DNA of 64,000 nucleotides from Streptomyces tanashiensis (GTDB taxonomy: Bacteria; Actinomycetota; Actinomycetes; Streptomycetales; Streptomycetaceae), in the NCBI RefSeq assembly GCF_014648895.1, contig NZ_BMRZ01000023.1, positions 44,499 to 108,498 on the forward strand, in the 5' to 3' direction. A model generated the notes under the pieces. That model saw only the letters and a program-made list of their open reading frames with translations, was not told the DNA's origin and did no database searches. The position numbers and the translations under genes are program-made. The stretch's first letter is position 1; every line of letters begins with the position of its first letter. Positions 54,589 through 63,500 of the stretch are shown piece by piece.

Positions 54589-54630
54589 GTTCTAGGCGAC
54601 CCCGCGCACCTTCTGCAACTAGTTGCAGAA
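54589..54630 (-). promoter_or_regulatory. fadH promoter with perfect 20-bp palindromic operator
   Basis: TTCTGCAACTAGTTGCAGAA (54611-54630) is a perfect palindrome of the MarR/TetR operator type. On the minus strand it contains TTGCAG (54618-54613), which with TAGAAC (54594-54589) and an 18-base spacer forms a plausible promoter giving a short leader before fadH. A repressor bound here would block the -35. Confidence 0.7.
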
Positions 54631-54687
54631 GAATCGGGGAGTGATGTGTACTACTCGGTAACAAGTCCTCCGCGCGACGCGGGACGC

Positions 54688-55551
54688 TCAGGACGGGCGG
54701 CCGGGCCCCGCCACCTCCGCGGTCACCCACGCGTCCAGGTCCTCCGGCGTCCGGGGCTCCGCCGCGTCCGCGCCCAGCAGACCGTGAGCGCGCAGCAGGC
54801 GCGCCACCGACGTCCCCCACGGCCGGCGCAGGCGCGCCGCGGTCAGCAGGGCGTCGTCCGCGAGGAGCTCGCCGACCGGGCCGGTGCGCAGACCGGCGGG
54901 GGAGAGCACCGCCGCCTCGTCGGCCCACCGCAGCGCCAGATCCACGTCGTGCGTCGCCATCACCACCGTCGTCCCCGCCTCCCGGAGCCGCTCCAGGGCC
55001 TCCAGCAGCCGCTCCTGCCCGTGCGGGTCCAGCCCGGCCGTCGGCTCGTCCATGATCAGCACCCGGGGACGCATCGCCACGGCGCCCGCGATCGCGGCCC
55101 GCTTCCGCTGCCCGTACGACAGCAGATGCGTCGGCCGGTCCTCCAGGGCCACGATGTCCAGCGCCTCCAGGGCCTCCCGCACCCGGAGCCGTACCTCCTC
55201 GTCCGGGAGCCCCAGGTTCATAGGGCCGAACGACACGTCCTGCCCGACCGACGCCGCGAACAGCTGGTCGTCCGGATCCTGCACGACCAGCTGCACCGTG
55301 GTCCGCAGCCGGGTCAGCCCCTTCCGGTCGTACGCCACCTCCGCCCCGTCCAGGAGCAGCGACCCGCTCCCGCACCGCAACCCCCCGCTGAGCAGCCGCA
55401 GCAGCGTCGTCTTGCCGCTGCCGTTGCGGCCGAGGAGGGCGATGGCCCGCCCCTCCGGCACCGCGAAGTCCACGTCCGACAGGACCGCGGGCCCGTCCTC
55501 GTAGGCGAAACCCGCCTTCACCAGCTCCACGACGGGGGTCGGAGACGTCAC
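54688..55551 (-). CDS. cbiO: Cobalt ECF transporter ATPase
   Basis: A 287-residue ABC ATPase: Walker A LLGRNGSGKTTLLRLL, Q-loop VVQDPDDQLFAASVGQDVSFGPMNLGLP (typical of ECF ATPases), signature LSYGQRKRAAIAGAVA, Walker B VLIMDEPTAGLDPHG and H-loop ATHDVDLAL. The signature LSYGQRKR is the ECF variant. It powers cobalt uptake with CbiQ, CbiM and CbiN. GTG start overlapping the cbiQ stop. Last gene of the riboswitch-controlled operon. Confidence 0.93.
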   Translation of the reverse strand: MTSPTPVVELVKAGFAYEDGPAVLSDVDFAVPEGRAIALLGRNGSGKTTLLRLLSGGLRCGSGSLLLDGAEVAYDRKGLTRLRTTVQLVVQDPDDQLFAASVGQDVSFGPMNLGLPDEEVRLRVREALEALDIVALEDRPTHLLSYGQRKRAAIAGAVAMRPRVLIMDEPTAGLDPHGQERLLEALERLREAGTTVVMATHDVDLALRWADEAAVLSPAGLRTGPVGELLADDALLTAARLRRPWGTSVARLLRAHGLLGADAAEPRTPEDLDAWVTAEVAGPGRPS

Positions 55552-56297
55552 GGAAGGAACCTTTCCAGTACGAGGGTGAGGACGACGAGCCCCGCGAGGA
55601 GCACGCCCGTCGCCGTGAGGAACCGCCGGGAGACCGCGCAGGCGGGCACCAGCACCCGCAGCGTCCCGTCGTAACCGCGCCCCGCGAGCCCCGACTGCAG
55701 ACGCTGCGCCCGGTCGAAGGCCCGGACGAACGTCGTCGCGCCGAGCCCGGCGAGCGAACGCCAGGTCGCGGCCCGGGTGGTGTGCCCGAGCCGGGCCGCC
55801 TGCGCCTGTCGGATCTTCGTCATCGAGTCCAGCAGGAGGAAGATGATCCGGTACATCACGAGCGCCACGTCCACCACCGGCGCCGGCACACCCGCCCGCA
55901 CGAGCCGGGGCAGCACATCGGACACCGGCGTCGTGAAGGCGAAGAGCAGCACCCCGAGCGAGGCCGAGGCGGTCCGCAGCAGCAGCTCGCCCGCGTGCGC
56001 GGGGCCGCCGGGCGCCAGGGCCACGAGTCCGCGCGCACCGCCCACCTCGAAGAGCAGCGGAACCGCTCCCGTGACACAGAAGCCGAGCGGGATGCGGAAC
56101 GCCCGCCACAGCTGACGGCCCGGCACACCGGCCGGGCCGAGCAGCACCGCGAGCGTGGCCGCCGCCACGAGCACCGCGCCCGGCCACGGCGGCAGGCCCA
56201 CCGCACAGAGGGTCAGTCCGAAGCCGAGGAACGCCTTCTCGGCGGGGTGACGGCGGCGCCAGCGACTGCTGTGCGCCGCCGCGTCGATCGGCAGCAT
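55548..56297 (-). CDS. cbiQ: Cobalt ECF transporter membrane subunit
   Basis: A 249-residue membrane protein with about six helices. The two cytoplasmic coupling motifs of ECF T subunits appear as QAQAARLGH (A-R-G like) and DRAQRLQSGLAGRGYDG (A-R-G). It links the ATPase to the substrate-binding CbiMN. It begins five bases after cbiN ends and overlaps cbiO by four bases. Confidence 0.92.
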   Translation of the reverse strand: MLPIDAAAHSSRWRRRHPAEKAFLGFGLTLCAVGLPPWPGAVLVAAATLAVLLGPAGVPGRQLWRAFRIPLGFCVTGAVPLLFEVGGARGLVALAPGGPAHAGELLLRTASASLGVLLFAFTTPVSDVLPRLVRAGVPAPVVDVALVMYRIIFLLLDSMTKIRQAQAARLGHTTRAATWRSLAGLGATTFVRAFDRAQRLQSGLAGRGYDGTLRVLVPACAVSRRFLTATGVLLAGLVVLTLVLERFLP

Positions 56298-56302
56298 CGG
56301 CG

Positions 56303-56695
56303 CTACGCGTCCGGCCGGTCGAGCGGGGACTGACCGGTGCCGGACGCCTCGGCGGCCTCCGCCGCACCCTTCGGCCCCGCCGCCTCGGCCTCGGCCCGGG
56401 CCGCACCCTGGCGGCGGCCGCGCCGCAGGCCGAAGTAGTACGCCAGGACACCGGCGCCCAGGGCCGCCTGAAGGGCGAAGAGCGCCGACTCGATCTCACC
56501 GGACGGCGGCTCGTACAGCGGGCTGAACCACGGCTTGTAGTCCGGCTGGAGCTCCGTGATCGCGGTCTCCGCCTCCGCGTCCGCCCCGGTGAACGGCTCC
56601 TCCTTGTGGTCGCCGAGGCCCAGCGCGAGCGGCAGGACCGCGAGCGCCGCGACGACGAGCAGCAGCAGGGTGTTGATCTTCGCGTTCCGGCTCAT
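56303..56695 (-). CDS. cbiN: Cobalt transport protein CbiN, extended C-terminus
   Basis: A 130-residue protein with two membrane helices flanking an outside loop: KINTLLLLVVAALAVLPLALG, then FTGADAEAETAITELQPDYKPWFSPLYEPPSGEIESALFALQAALGAGVLAYYFG, the classical CbiN pattern. The C-terminal Ala/Glu-rich tail is longer than usual. ATG overlaps the cbiM stop (ATGA). Confidence 0.9.
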   Translation of the reverse strand: MSRNAKINTLLLLVVAALAVLPLALGLGDHKEEPFTGADAEAETAITELQPDYKPWFSPLYEPPSGEIESALFALQAALGAGVLAYYFGLRRGRRQGAARAEAEAAGPKGAAEAAEASGTGQSPLDRPDA

Positions 56696-57390
56696 CGCGC
56701 CGCCGCCTCCTCGTGTCGCTCCGTCCGCTCCCGCCCGAGGACCCCGAGCCGGGTCAGCTCGCCCTTGCTGGACTGGGTCAGCAGCCGCATCACGAGCACC
56801 GTGAGCAGGCCCTCGCTCACCGCCAGCGGAATCTGCGTCACGGCGAAGATCCCGCCGAACTTGGCCAGCGCCCCGGGCACACCGCTTCCGGGGTCGGGGA
56901 AGGCCAGGGCCAGCTGCACGCTGGTGACGCAGTACGTGGACAGGTCGGCGACGAACGCGCCGAAGAAGACGGCCACCATCAGCGGCGCACCGAACCGCCG
57001 CAGCAGCAGGTACGTCCCGTACCCCGCCCAGGGCCCGACGATCGCCATCGAGAAGGCGTTCGCGCCGAGCGTGGTCAGCCCGCCGTGCGCGAGCAGCAGG
57101 GCCTGGAAGAGCAGGGTGATCGTCCCCAGGACCGCCATGATCGGCGGCCGGAACAGGATCGCGCCCAGACCCGTACCGGTCGGATGGGAACAACTGCCGG
57201 TCACCGACGGCAGCTTGAGGGCCGACAGGACGAAGGTGAAGGCACCGGAGGCGCCGAGCAACAGGGTGGATTCGGGGTTCGACCGCACCTCGCGGGTCAG
57301 CGCGCGCACCCCGTGGGCGACGAACGGCGCCGCCGCGACGCCCCAGGCGGCGGCGTGCACAGGGGGCAGATACCCCTCGGCTATATGCAT
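56692..57390 (-). CDS. cbiM: Cobalt transport protein CbiM
   Basis: A 232-residue membrane protein. The N-terminal MHIAEGYLPP with His2 is the hallmark of CbiM/NikM, whose Met-His N-terminus directly coordinates the metal. GSCSHPTGTGLGAILFRPPIMAVLGTITLLFQALLLAHGGLTTLGANAFSM is strongly conserved. It is the first gene of cbiMNQO, directly downstream of a cobalamin riboswitch, which argues for cobalt rather than nickel as substrate. Confidence 0.95.
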   Translation of the reverse strand: MHIAEGYLPPVHAAAWGVAAAPFVAHGVRALTREVRSNPESTLLLGASGAFTFVLSALKLPSVTGSCSHPTGTGLGAILFRPPIMAVLGTITLLFQALLLAHGGLTTLGANAFSMAIVGPWAGYGTYLLLRRFGAPLMVAVFFGAFVADLSTYCVTSVQLALAFPDPGSGVPGALAKFGGIFAVTQIPLAVSEGLLTVLVMRLLTQSSKGELTRLGVLGRERTERHEEAAAR

Positions 57391-57429
57391 GGTTGGGAGA
57401 CCCTCTCCAGCACCTCGTGGATGGACAAC

Positions 57430-57615
57430 GCACCCTGGCCGGTCTCCTGGCTGACGGTCATACGGCCCGACTCCGCCTTCCCACACCACCGCGGTCTCCC
57501 GCGACGGTCCAGTGGCTTCCCCGAGGTGTTCCCCCCAGGGGTGGAGCCGGACCTCCCGATCACAGTGGCGAGGGCCGCACCGGTACTGCACCGGTTTCCC
57601 GTACACCAAGGCCCT
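57430..57615 (-). ncRNA. Cobalamin riboswitch
   Basis: Read on the minus strand, the conserved parts occur in order: GGGAAACCGGTGC (near 57600), GCCACTGTGATCGGGAGG (57569-57552), GCCACTGG, TGGGAAGGCGGAGTCGG, and the B12 box GTCAGCCAGGAGACCGGCC (57455-57437). CCTTGG near 57610 can pair with CCAGGG near 57433 as the closing P1 stem. A small hairpin GGAGA/TCTCC (about 57411-57399) sits over the GGAGAGGG ribosome site of cbiM. High adenosylcobalamin should switch cbiMNQO off, probably by hiding that site. Confidence 0.95.
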
Positions 57616-57703
57616 GCGACATTAATGTGTTGACCTGCTGGATCACAACACGGCCACCACCCCGCGCGGCCCCTCGGTCACTCCACGCACACGGCGCGGA
57701 CGC

Positions 57704-58114
57704 TCACTCCTTGCGGTAGGCGTACGCCTCCGAGGCCGCGGCCGCCACCGCGTCGAGGTCCCCGCCGGCGCTCGCCGTCACCAGCGCGGCGACCGCGCCC
57801 TCGACGAACGGCGCGTCCACCAGACGGGAACCCTCGGGCAGTTCGTCGCCCTCGGCGAGCAGCGCCTTCACGGTGAGGACCGCACTGCCCAGATCGACCA
57901 GGAGCGCCACCCCGGCACCCCGGTCGACGGCCTTCGCCGCCTCGCAGATCAGCTCGGAACTCGTCCCGAGCCCGCCGTCCGGCGTTCCGCCCGCGGGCAG
58001 CACCGGCGCCAGATCACCGCCGCCGCACGCGAGGCCGCGGGCCAGATCGGCCGCCGCCGTCGCGAGCGCCGCGCTGTGCGACACGAGCACGATGCCGACA
58101 GGGGGCCGGCTCAT
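57704..58114 (-). CDS. dhaM: Dihydroxyacetone kinase phosphotransfer subunit (EIIA-Man-like)
   Basis: A 136-residue protein with the EIIA-mannose fold only. GIVLVSHSAAL contains the phosphorylated histidine (His13), and GVALLVDLGSAVLTVKALL is a family motif. It passes phosphate from HPr to the ADP bound in DhaL. It overlaps dhaL by four bases. The HPr and EI domains found at the end of E. coli DhaM are absent, as in many Gram-positive versions. Confidence 0.93.
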   Translation of the reverse strand: MSRPPVGIVLVSHSAALATAAADLARGLACGGGDLAPVLPAGGTPDGGLGTSSELICEAAKAVDRGAGVALLVDLGSAVLTVKALLAEGDELPEGSRLVDAPFVEGAVAALVTASAGGDLDAVAAAASEAYAYRKE

Positions 58115-58731
58115 GCCGCCCCCTCGGCCACCGCCGTGTCGGCGAGCGCCGCGAACAGCAGCGCCGACGACGTCGCCCCCGGATCCTGGTGCCCGATCGA
58201 CCGCTCCCCGAGATAACTGGCCCTGCCTTTGCGCGCCTGGAGGGGTACGGTCGCGAGGGCGCCCTCCTCCGCGGCGGCGCGGGCCGCCCCGTACGAGCTC
58301 CGCAGCCCTTCCACGGCCGGGACGAGCGCGTCCAGCATCGTCTTGTCTCCCACCTGCGCCCCGCCCAGCTGCGCGACGGCGGCCACACCGGCACCGAGCG
58401 CCTCGGCCAGCCGCTCCCGGGTGACCTCCCCGTCCTCGCCCAGGGCCTTCCCGGCGCGGCGCAGCAGCGTCCCGTACAGGGGTCCCGAAGCGCCGCCGAC
58501 CGTGGAGATGAGCTGCCGTCCGGCGGCCGTGAGCACGGCCCCGGGGCTCGCCGGCGGCTCCTTGGCCAGGGTCTCCGTCACGGCGGCGAAACCCCGCCTC
58601 AGATTCGCTCCGTGGTCGGCGTCGCCGATCGCCGAGTCCAGCTCGGTGAGCCGGTCCGCCTCCCGGTCGACGTCCTCGGCCACCGCGGCCAGCCAGCGCA
58701 CCAGGAACCCGGCGCCGATGGTCTCCGTCAT
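58111..58731 (-). CDS. dhaL: Dihydroxyacetone kinase ADP-binding subunit
   Basis: A 206-residue all-alpha protein. ELDSAIGDADHGANLRRGF holds the aspartates that bind Mg-ADP, and TVGGASGPLYGTLLRRAG and DPGATSSALLF are family motifs. ADP is a fixed cofactor that is rephosphorylated by DhaM. I chose the ATG at 58731 with GGGGAG just upstream; ATGs at 58743 and 58749 are alternatives. It lies 26 bases after dhaK. Confidence 0.92.
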   Translation of the reverse strand: MTETIGAGFLVRWLAAVAEDVDREADRLTELDSAIGDADHGANLRRGFAAVTETLAKEPPASPGAVLTAAGRQLISTVGGASGPLYGTLLRRAGKALGEDGEVTRERLAEALGAGVAAVAQLGGAQVGDKTMLDALVPAVEGLRSSYGAARAAAEEGALATVPLQARKGRASYLGERSIGHQDPGATSSALLFAALADTAVAEGAA

Positions 58732-58757
58732 GTCGCTCCCCATGGTCATCCCCCGTC

Positions 58758-59750
58758 TCACCGGCCCCAGCGCAGCGCGGGCGTCTGCACCGGAGCGTCC
58801 CACAGGCGCAGCAGCTCCTCGTCGACCTCGCACAGGGTCACCGAGCACCCCGCCATGTCGAGGGAGGTCACGTAGTTCCCGACCAGTGTGCGGGCCACCG
58901 GCACCTGCCGTTCGGCGAGCACCCGCTGCACCTCCGCGTTGAATCCGTACAGCTCGAGGAGCGGGGTCGCGCCCATCCCGTTCACCAGGGCGATGACCGG
59001 CCCCGACGGGCGCAGGTCCTCCACGACGGCGTCGACGGCGAAGTCCGCGATCTCCCGCGAGGTCATCATGGCCCGCCGCTCCCGGCCCGGCTCGCCGTGG
59101 ATGCCGATCCCCAACTCCAGCTCTCCTTCGGGGAGATCGAAGGTCGGACTGCCCTTGGCGGGGGTCGTGCAGGCGCTCAGGGCCACCCCGAAGGACCGGG
59201 ACCGCTCGTTGACCCGCCGGGCGATCGACTCCACCCGCTCCAGCGGGGCGCCCTCCTCGGCGGCGGCGCCCGCGATCTTCTCCACGAACAGCGTGCCCCC
59301 GGTGCCGCGCCGGCCCGCCGTGTACAGACTGTCCGTCACCGCCACGTCGTCGTCGACGAGAACCTTGGCGACCTGGATGCCCTCGTCCTCGGCGAGCTCC
59401 GCGGCCATCTCGAAGTTCAGCACGTCACCGGTGTAGTTCTTGACGACGAAGAGCACCCCGGCACCGCTGTCGACCGCGGCGGCGGCCCGCACCATCTGGT
59501 CCGGCACGGGCGACGTGAACACCTCGCCGGGGCACGCGGCCGCCAGCATCCCGGGCCCGACGAAGCCCCCGTGCAGCGGCTCGTGCCCGGACCCGCCGCC
59601 GGACACCAGGGCGACCTTCCCCGCCACGGGCGCGTCCCGCCGCACCACGACCCGCCGCTCCACGTCCACGGTCAGCTCCGGATGCGCCGCGGCCATCCCC
59701 CGCAGAGCGTCGGCGACGACGGTCTCCGGGACGTTGATCAGCATCCTCAC
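58758..59750 (-). CDS. dhaK: Dihydroxyacetone kinase substrate-binding subunit
   Basis: A 330-residue protein of full family length. SGGGSGHEPLHGGFVG and VKNYTGDVLNFEMA are DhaK motifs, and His218 in GIGIHGEPG should form the covalent hemiaminal with dihydroxyacetone. It phosphorylates dihydroxyacetone to DHAP with phosphate relayed through DhaM and DhaL. GTG start with a strong AGGAGG five bases upstream; an ATG two codons later is possible. Together with the glycerol-kinase-like operon at 41-45 kb it points to glycerol/polyol use in this region. Confidence 0.94.
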   Translation of the reverse strand: MRMLINVPETVVADALRGMAAAHPELTVDVERRVVVRRDAPVAGKVALVSGGGSGHEPLHGGFVGPGMLAAACPGEVFTSPVPDQMVRAAAAVDSGAGVLFVVKNYTGDVLNFEMAAELAEDEGIQVAKVLVDDDVAVTDSLYTAGRRGTGGTLFVEKIAGAAAEEGAPLERVESIARRVNERSRSFGVALSACTTPAKGSPTFDLPEGELELGIGIHGEPGRERRAMMTSREIADFAVDAVVEDLRPSGPVIALVNGMGATPLLELYGFNAEVQRVLAERQVPVARTLVGNYVTSLDMAGCSVTLCEVDEELLRLWDAPVQTPALRWGR

Positions 59751-60475
59751 GGATACCTCCTAGTGAGATTAGCAGGTAGGTCGCTGAGCAGGGTTTTCGC
59801 AGGTCGGACCAGGCGTAATGAGTTGTTGATCTTGGCGGTTCGTGGTGCCTGGGGGCGGCTGTGTGCGGTGCTGATGCTGACTTAGTGCTGACCTTCCTGA
59901 TGGGCAGTCAGTTGCGAGCGATCAGGGCAGGCGTTGCGAATGCGCATCACGGCGCAATTATCGACGCAATGTGGCGAGCGCGCAGTAGTGCGTCGCCCGC
60001 TGTGCACCCGGCTTCAATCGAAGCTGGGGTCCCTTCGACAACAACAGCTCCAGTGCTGACCACCGCTCATCCGTGAGACCTCCCCACGGCTTCGACGCAG
60101 TGGACGGCGACCGGAGCGCCGACGACGGCAACGGGCACGGTACTCACGTCGCCGGGACCATCGCGGGCACCTCCCACGGGGTGGCCGAGAAGGCCAAGGT
60201 CGTCGCGGTCCGTGTGCTCGACGACAACGGGTGGCGGTCGATCGGACACGAATGAAGATCCTGCTTTCAATGTCGTGATTCCTGTTCAACGCGATGTGGC
60301 GCGGCGCGGGCTCCCGTCGAACGCGCGGTCGGTCACTGGGAGCGGTACCCGTTCGCGGGGGCGCGCCGTGGCTCCAGCGGCTGTCGACGAGCTGCCGGAT
60401 CGAGGAGTCGACCTGATCGCCGCAGGAGATCCGGCAAACGGTCGCCTCCCCTCTGCAGGGCCGCAGACACGCCTA
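59751..60475. other. Gene-poor 725-base stretch with gene remnants
   Basis: Composition drops in GC compared with the flanks, short frames are interrupted on both strands and no intact gene is supported. A subtilase fragment at 60085-60228 is the only recognisable remnant. I looked for transposase motifs and clear terminal inverted repeats and found none. Likely a scar of past insertions and deletions between the dha operon and the GH95 gene. Confidence 0.6.
60085..60255 (+). pseudogene. Remnant of a subtilisin-family (S8) protease gene
   Basis: Bases 60085-60228 encode FDAVDGDRSADDGNGHGTHVAGTIAG and then GVAEKAKVVAVRVLDDNG, the region around the catalytic histidine (GHGTHVAGT) of S8 proteases. 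The frame then runs into unrelated sequence and stops at 60255. The aspartate region before, and the asparagine and serine parts after, are missing, so no active protease can result. Confidence 0.75.
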
Positions 60476-60514
60476 GTGGCCCGTGACCCACCTGGGTGGT
60501 GGAACACGGGCCAC
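60476..60514 (-). terminator. Terminator of the GH95 gene
   Basis: GTGGCCCGTG (60476-60485) pairs with CACGGGCCAC (60505-60514); after a 2 x 2 internal loop, CCACC (60488-60492) pairs with GGTGG (60498-60502) with a five-base loop. It lies 24 bases after the stop of the minus-strand fucosidase gene. Confidence 0.85.
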
Positions 60515-60537
60515 ACGGTCTTCGCATCACATATCGG

Positions 60538-63500
60538 TCAGAGCACCCACTTCTGGTTGGCGCTCACCCCACAGGTGTAGAGCTGGAGCTTTGTCCCGGC
60601 TGCCGTACCGAGACCCTTGAGGTCGAGGCACTTGCCGCCGATGCCGGAGATAGTGCCGTTGGTATTCAGCGTCCACTTCTGGTTGGCACCGCCGGTGCAG
60701 GTGTACAGGATCACGGCCGTGCCGTCGGCCGACTGGCCTCCGCTGGCGTCCACGCACAGGCCGCTGTTGCCGGTGATGGTGCCGTTGGATCCGTTGAGCG
60801 TGAACCGTTGCGCAGCGCTTCTGTTGCAGTCGCCGATTTGGAGCTGAGTACCTGAGGTGGTCCCCTCCAGGCAGCGGTTCGAGACGGGGTTGACCAGTGG
60901 CGTCGCCCACTTCTGGTTGGCGCTGGTTCCGCAGGTGTAGAGCTGGACCGTCGTCCCGGCCGCCGTGCCCTGCCCCTTGAGGTCGAGGCACTTGCCGCCG
61001 ATGCCGGAGATGGTGCCGTTGGCGTTGAGCGTCCACTTCTTGTTCGCACCGGTGTCACACGTGGTGATCTGTACGATCGTGCCGTCCGCCGACGAGCCGG
61101 ACTTGGTGTCCAGGCACTTGCCGTCCTTGCCGATGACCTGCTGCGTGGTGCTGTTGTAGCGCCAGTCCTGCGAGACCGTGTCGGTGCAGTCGGCCAGGAC
61201 CACGGGCGTCCCGTTGGTGCTGATGCCGCCGGACATGTCCAGGCAGCGGCCCGACACCGGGTTGCGCACCGGACCCGATCCGGCCGTGGGCGCCGTGGTG
61301 GTGGTCAGCGAGCCGGACGCCTTGTAGGAGTGGCCGGCGGTCGCGGTGAAGGTGACCTTGTCGCCGCTGCGGGTACCCGTCACGGCCGTGCCGGTGGTGG
61401 TGTCGGTCAGCGTGTAGGTGTTCTTGAAGATCCCGCTGCGCAGGGTCAGCGAACCGGAGGACGCCGGCTTGGCGGTGAACTGGGCGCCGCCGTCCGCGGT
61501 CCACGACGCGTCGACCGTGACGTTGCCGCGCGCCTTCAGACCGGTGACCGAGCCCGTCGCCCAGGCCGAGGGCTTGGCGGGCAGGACGTGCACGTCGCCG
61601 TCCTGGCTCTGCAGCAGCATCTCCGTCATACCGGAGGTGGCGCCGAAGTTGCCGTCGATCTGGAACGGCGGGTGGGTGTCGAACAGGTTCGCCAGGGTGG
61701 AACCCTTGAGCTGCTCGGCGAGCACCTTCTGGGCGTGGTCGCCGTCCAGCAGACGCGCCCAGAAGTTGATCTTCCAGGCCTTGCTCCAGCCGGTGCCGTC
61801 GTCACCGCGGGCGGTGAGGGAGACCTTGGCGGCGTCACCCATCGGCGTTCCCGCCTTGATCTGGTGGCCGGGGTGCAGACCGTACAGGTGCGAAACGTGC
61901 CGGTGGGTGTCGGTCTTGCTGTCCAGGTCCGCCTTCCACTCCTGCAGCTGACCCCACGAGCCGACCCGGGTGCCCGGGTCGAGGTCTGCCAGCGCGTCCT
62001 GGATCTGCGTGCGCAGCGTCGAGTCGACACCGAGGGCGGTCGAGGCGGCGATGGTGTCGGTGAACAGGCCCCAGACCGTCTGCTGCGCCATGCCGTCGCC
62101 CGCGGTGAAGTAGCCGTGCTCGGGCGAGTAGGACGGGCTCACGACGAGCTTGTTGTCGCGTGGGTCGGTGTGGAGGTTGGCCAACCAGAACTCGGCCGCA
62201 CTCTTCATGATCGGGTACGCCCGGTCCCGCAGGTAGGTGGTGTCCTTGCTGTAGGAGTACAGGTCGTAGAGCTGAGAGGCGAGCCACGCGTTGGCCTCGG
62301 GGAACCAGAACGCCGACGCGTAGTTGTGGACCCCGGTGTACCCGTACACGTTGGTCATGTTGTGCACGGTCCAGCCCTCGGTGCCGAACAGCTTCTCGGC
62401 GCTGACCTTGCCGGGCGCCTGGAGTGCCTCGATGAAGGCGGTGAGCGGCTCGGTGGTCTCGGCGAGGTTGGTCTGTGCGGCGAGCCAGTAGTTCATCTGC
62501 AGGTTGATGTTGGTGTGGTAGTCCGCGGCCCACGGCGGGCTCGTCGAGTTGTTCCACACCCCCTGCAGGTTGGCCGGCAGCGACCCCGCCCGGGAGGAGG
62601 AGATCAGCAGGTAGCGGCCGTACTGGTAGAACAGCGCTTCCAGCGCCCGGTCGTCGGCCGAAGTACCGCCGGTGTAGGCCGCGCGCAGGTCGTCGGTGGC
62701 CTTGTTCGGCATCACCTGGCCGATGTTGAGCTTGACCCGGTCGAACAGCGCCTTGTAGTCGTTGGTGTGGTTGGTCTTCAGCGTGCTGTAGGACTTGGCC
62801 GCCGCATCGTCCACCCTGTCCGTGACCCCGTCGTGTGGATCGGTGCCCCGGTACGTCGGGTACACGTCGGAGTAGTCCGTGCCCGCGGCGAGCACGAAGA
62901 CCACGCTGTCCGCGCCGGAGACGGTCAGCTTCCCGTTGGCCGCGGTCATGGTTCCACCGGTATTGATCACCCGGACCTGCGCCTCGAACTTCAGCTTGTT
63001 GTCGGCGAGGGTGCCCGCGATGGTCAGGCGATCCCCCGACGCGGTGGTGGTGTAATCGGTGCGCGGGGAGGAGTAGCCCAGGGAGAAGGACACCTTGCCG
63101 TTCTCGCTGGCACCCAGCCGGCCGACGATGACCTTGTCCGGGTAGCTGGCGAAGTACTCCCGGTTGTAGGTCACCCCGTTGTCGGTGTAGTTGACCTGGC
63201 TGGTCGCATCTCCGATGTTCAGCTGACGACGGTAGCCCGTGTACGTCGTGTCCTGCCCGGTCATGGTGAGATTGAGGTCACCGAACGTCTGGTAGGCACC
63301 GAAGGCGGTCTTGGTCTGGCCCAGCTTGCTCGCGACCCAGGTGTCCGTGGCCTGGCCCTTGGCATCGATCTCGTCGATGACCTCCTGCAGCGCGGTGGGC
63401 CGCGGCGAGGTCCAGTCTCCGTGGTTGTAGCCGGTCGCACCCGGGCCGCCGGTCCACAGGGTCTTCTCGTTGAACTGCAGCTTCTCCGTCTGCACGCCAC

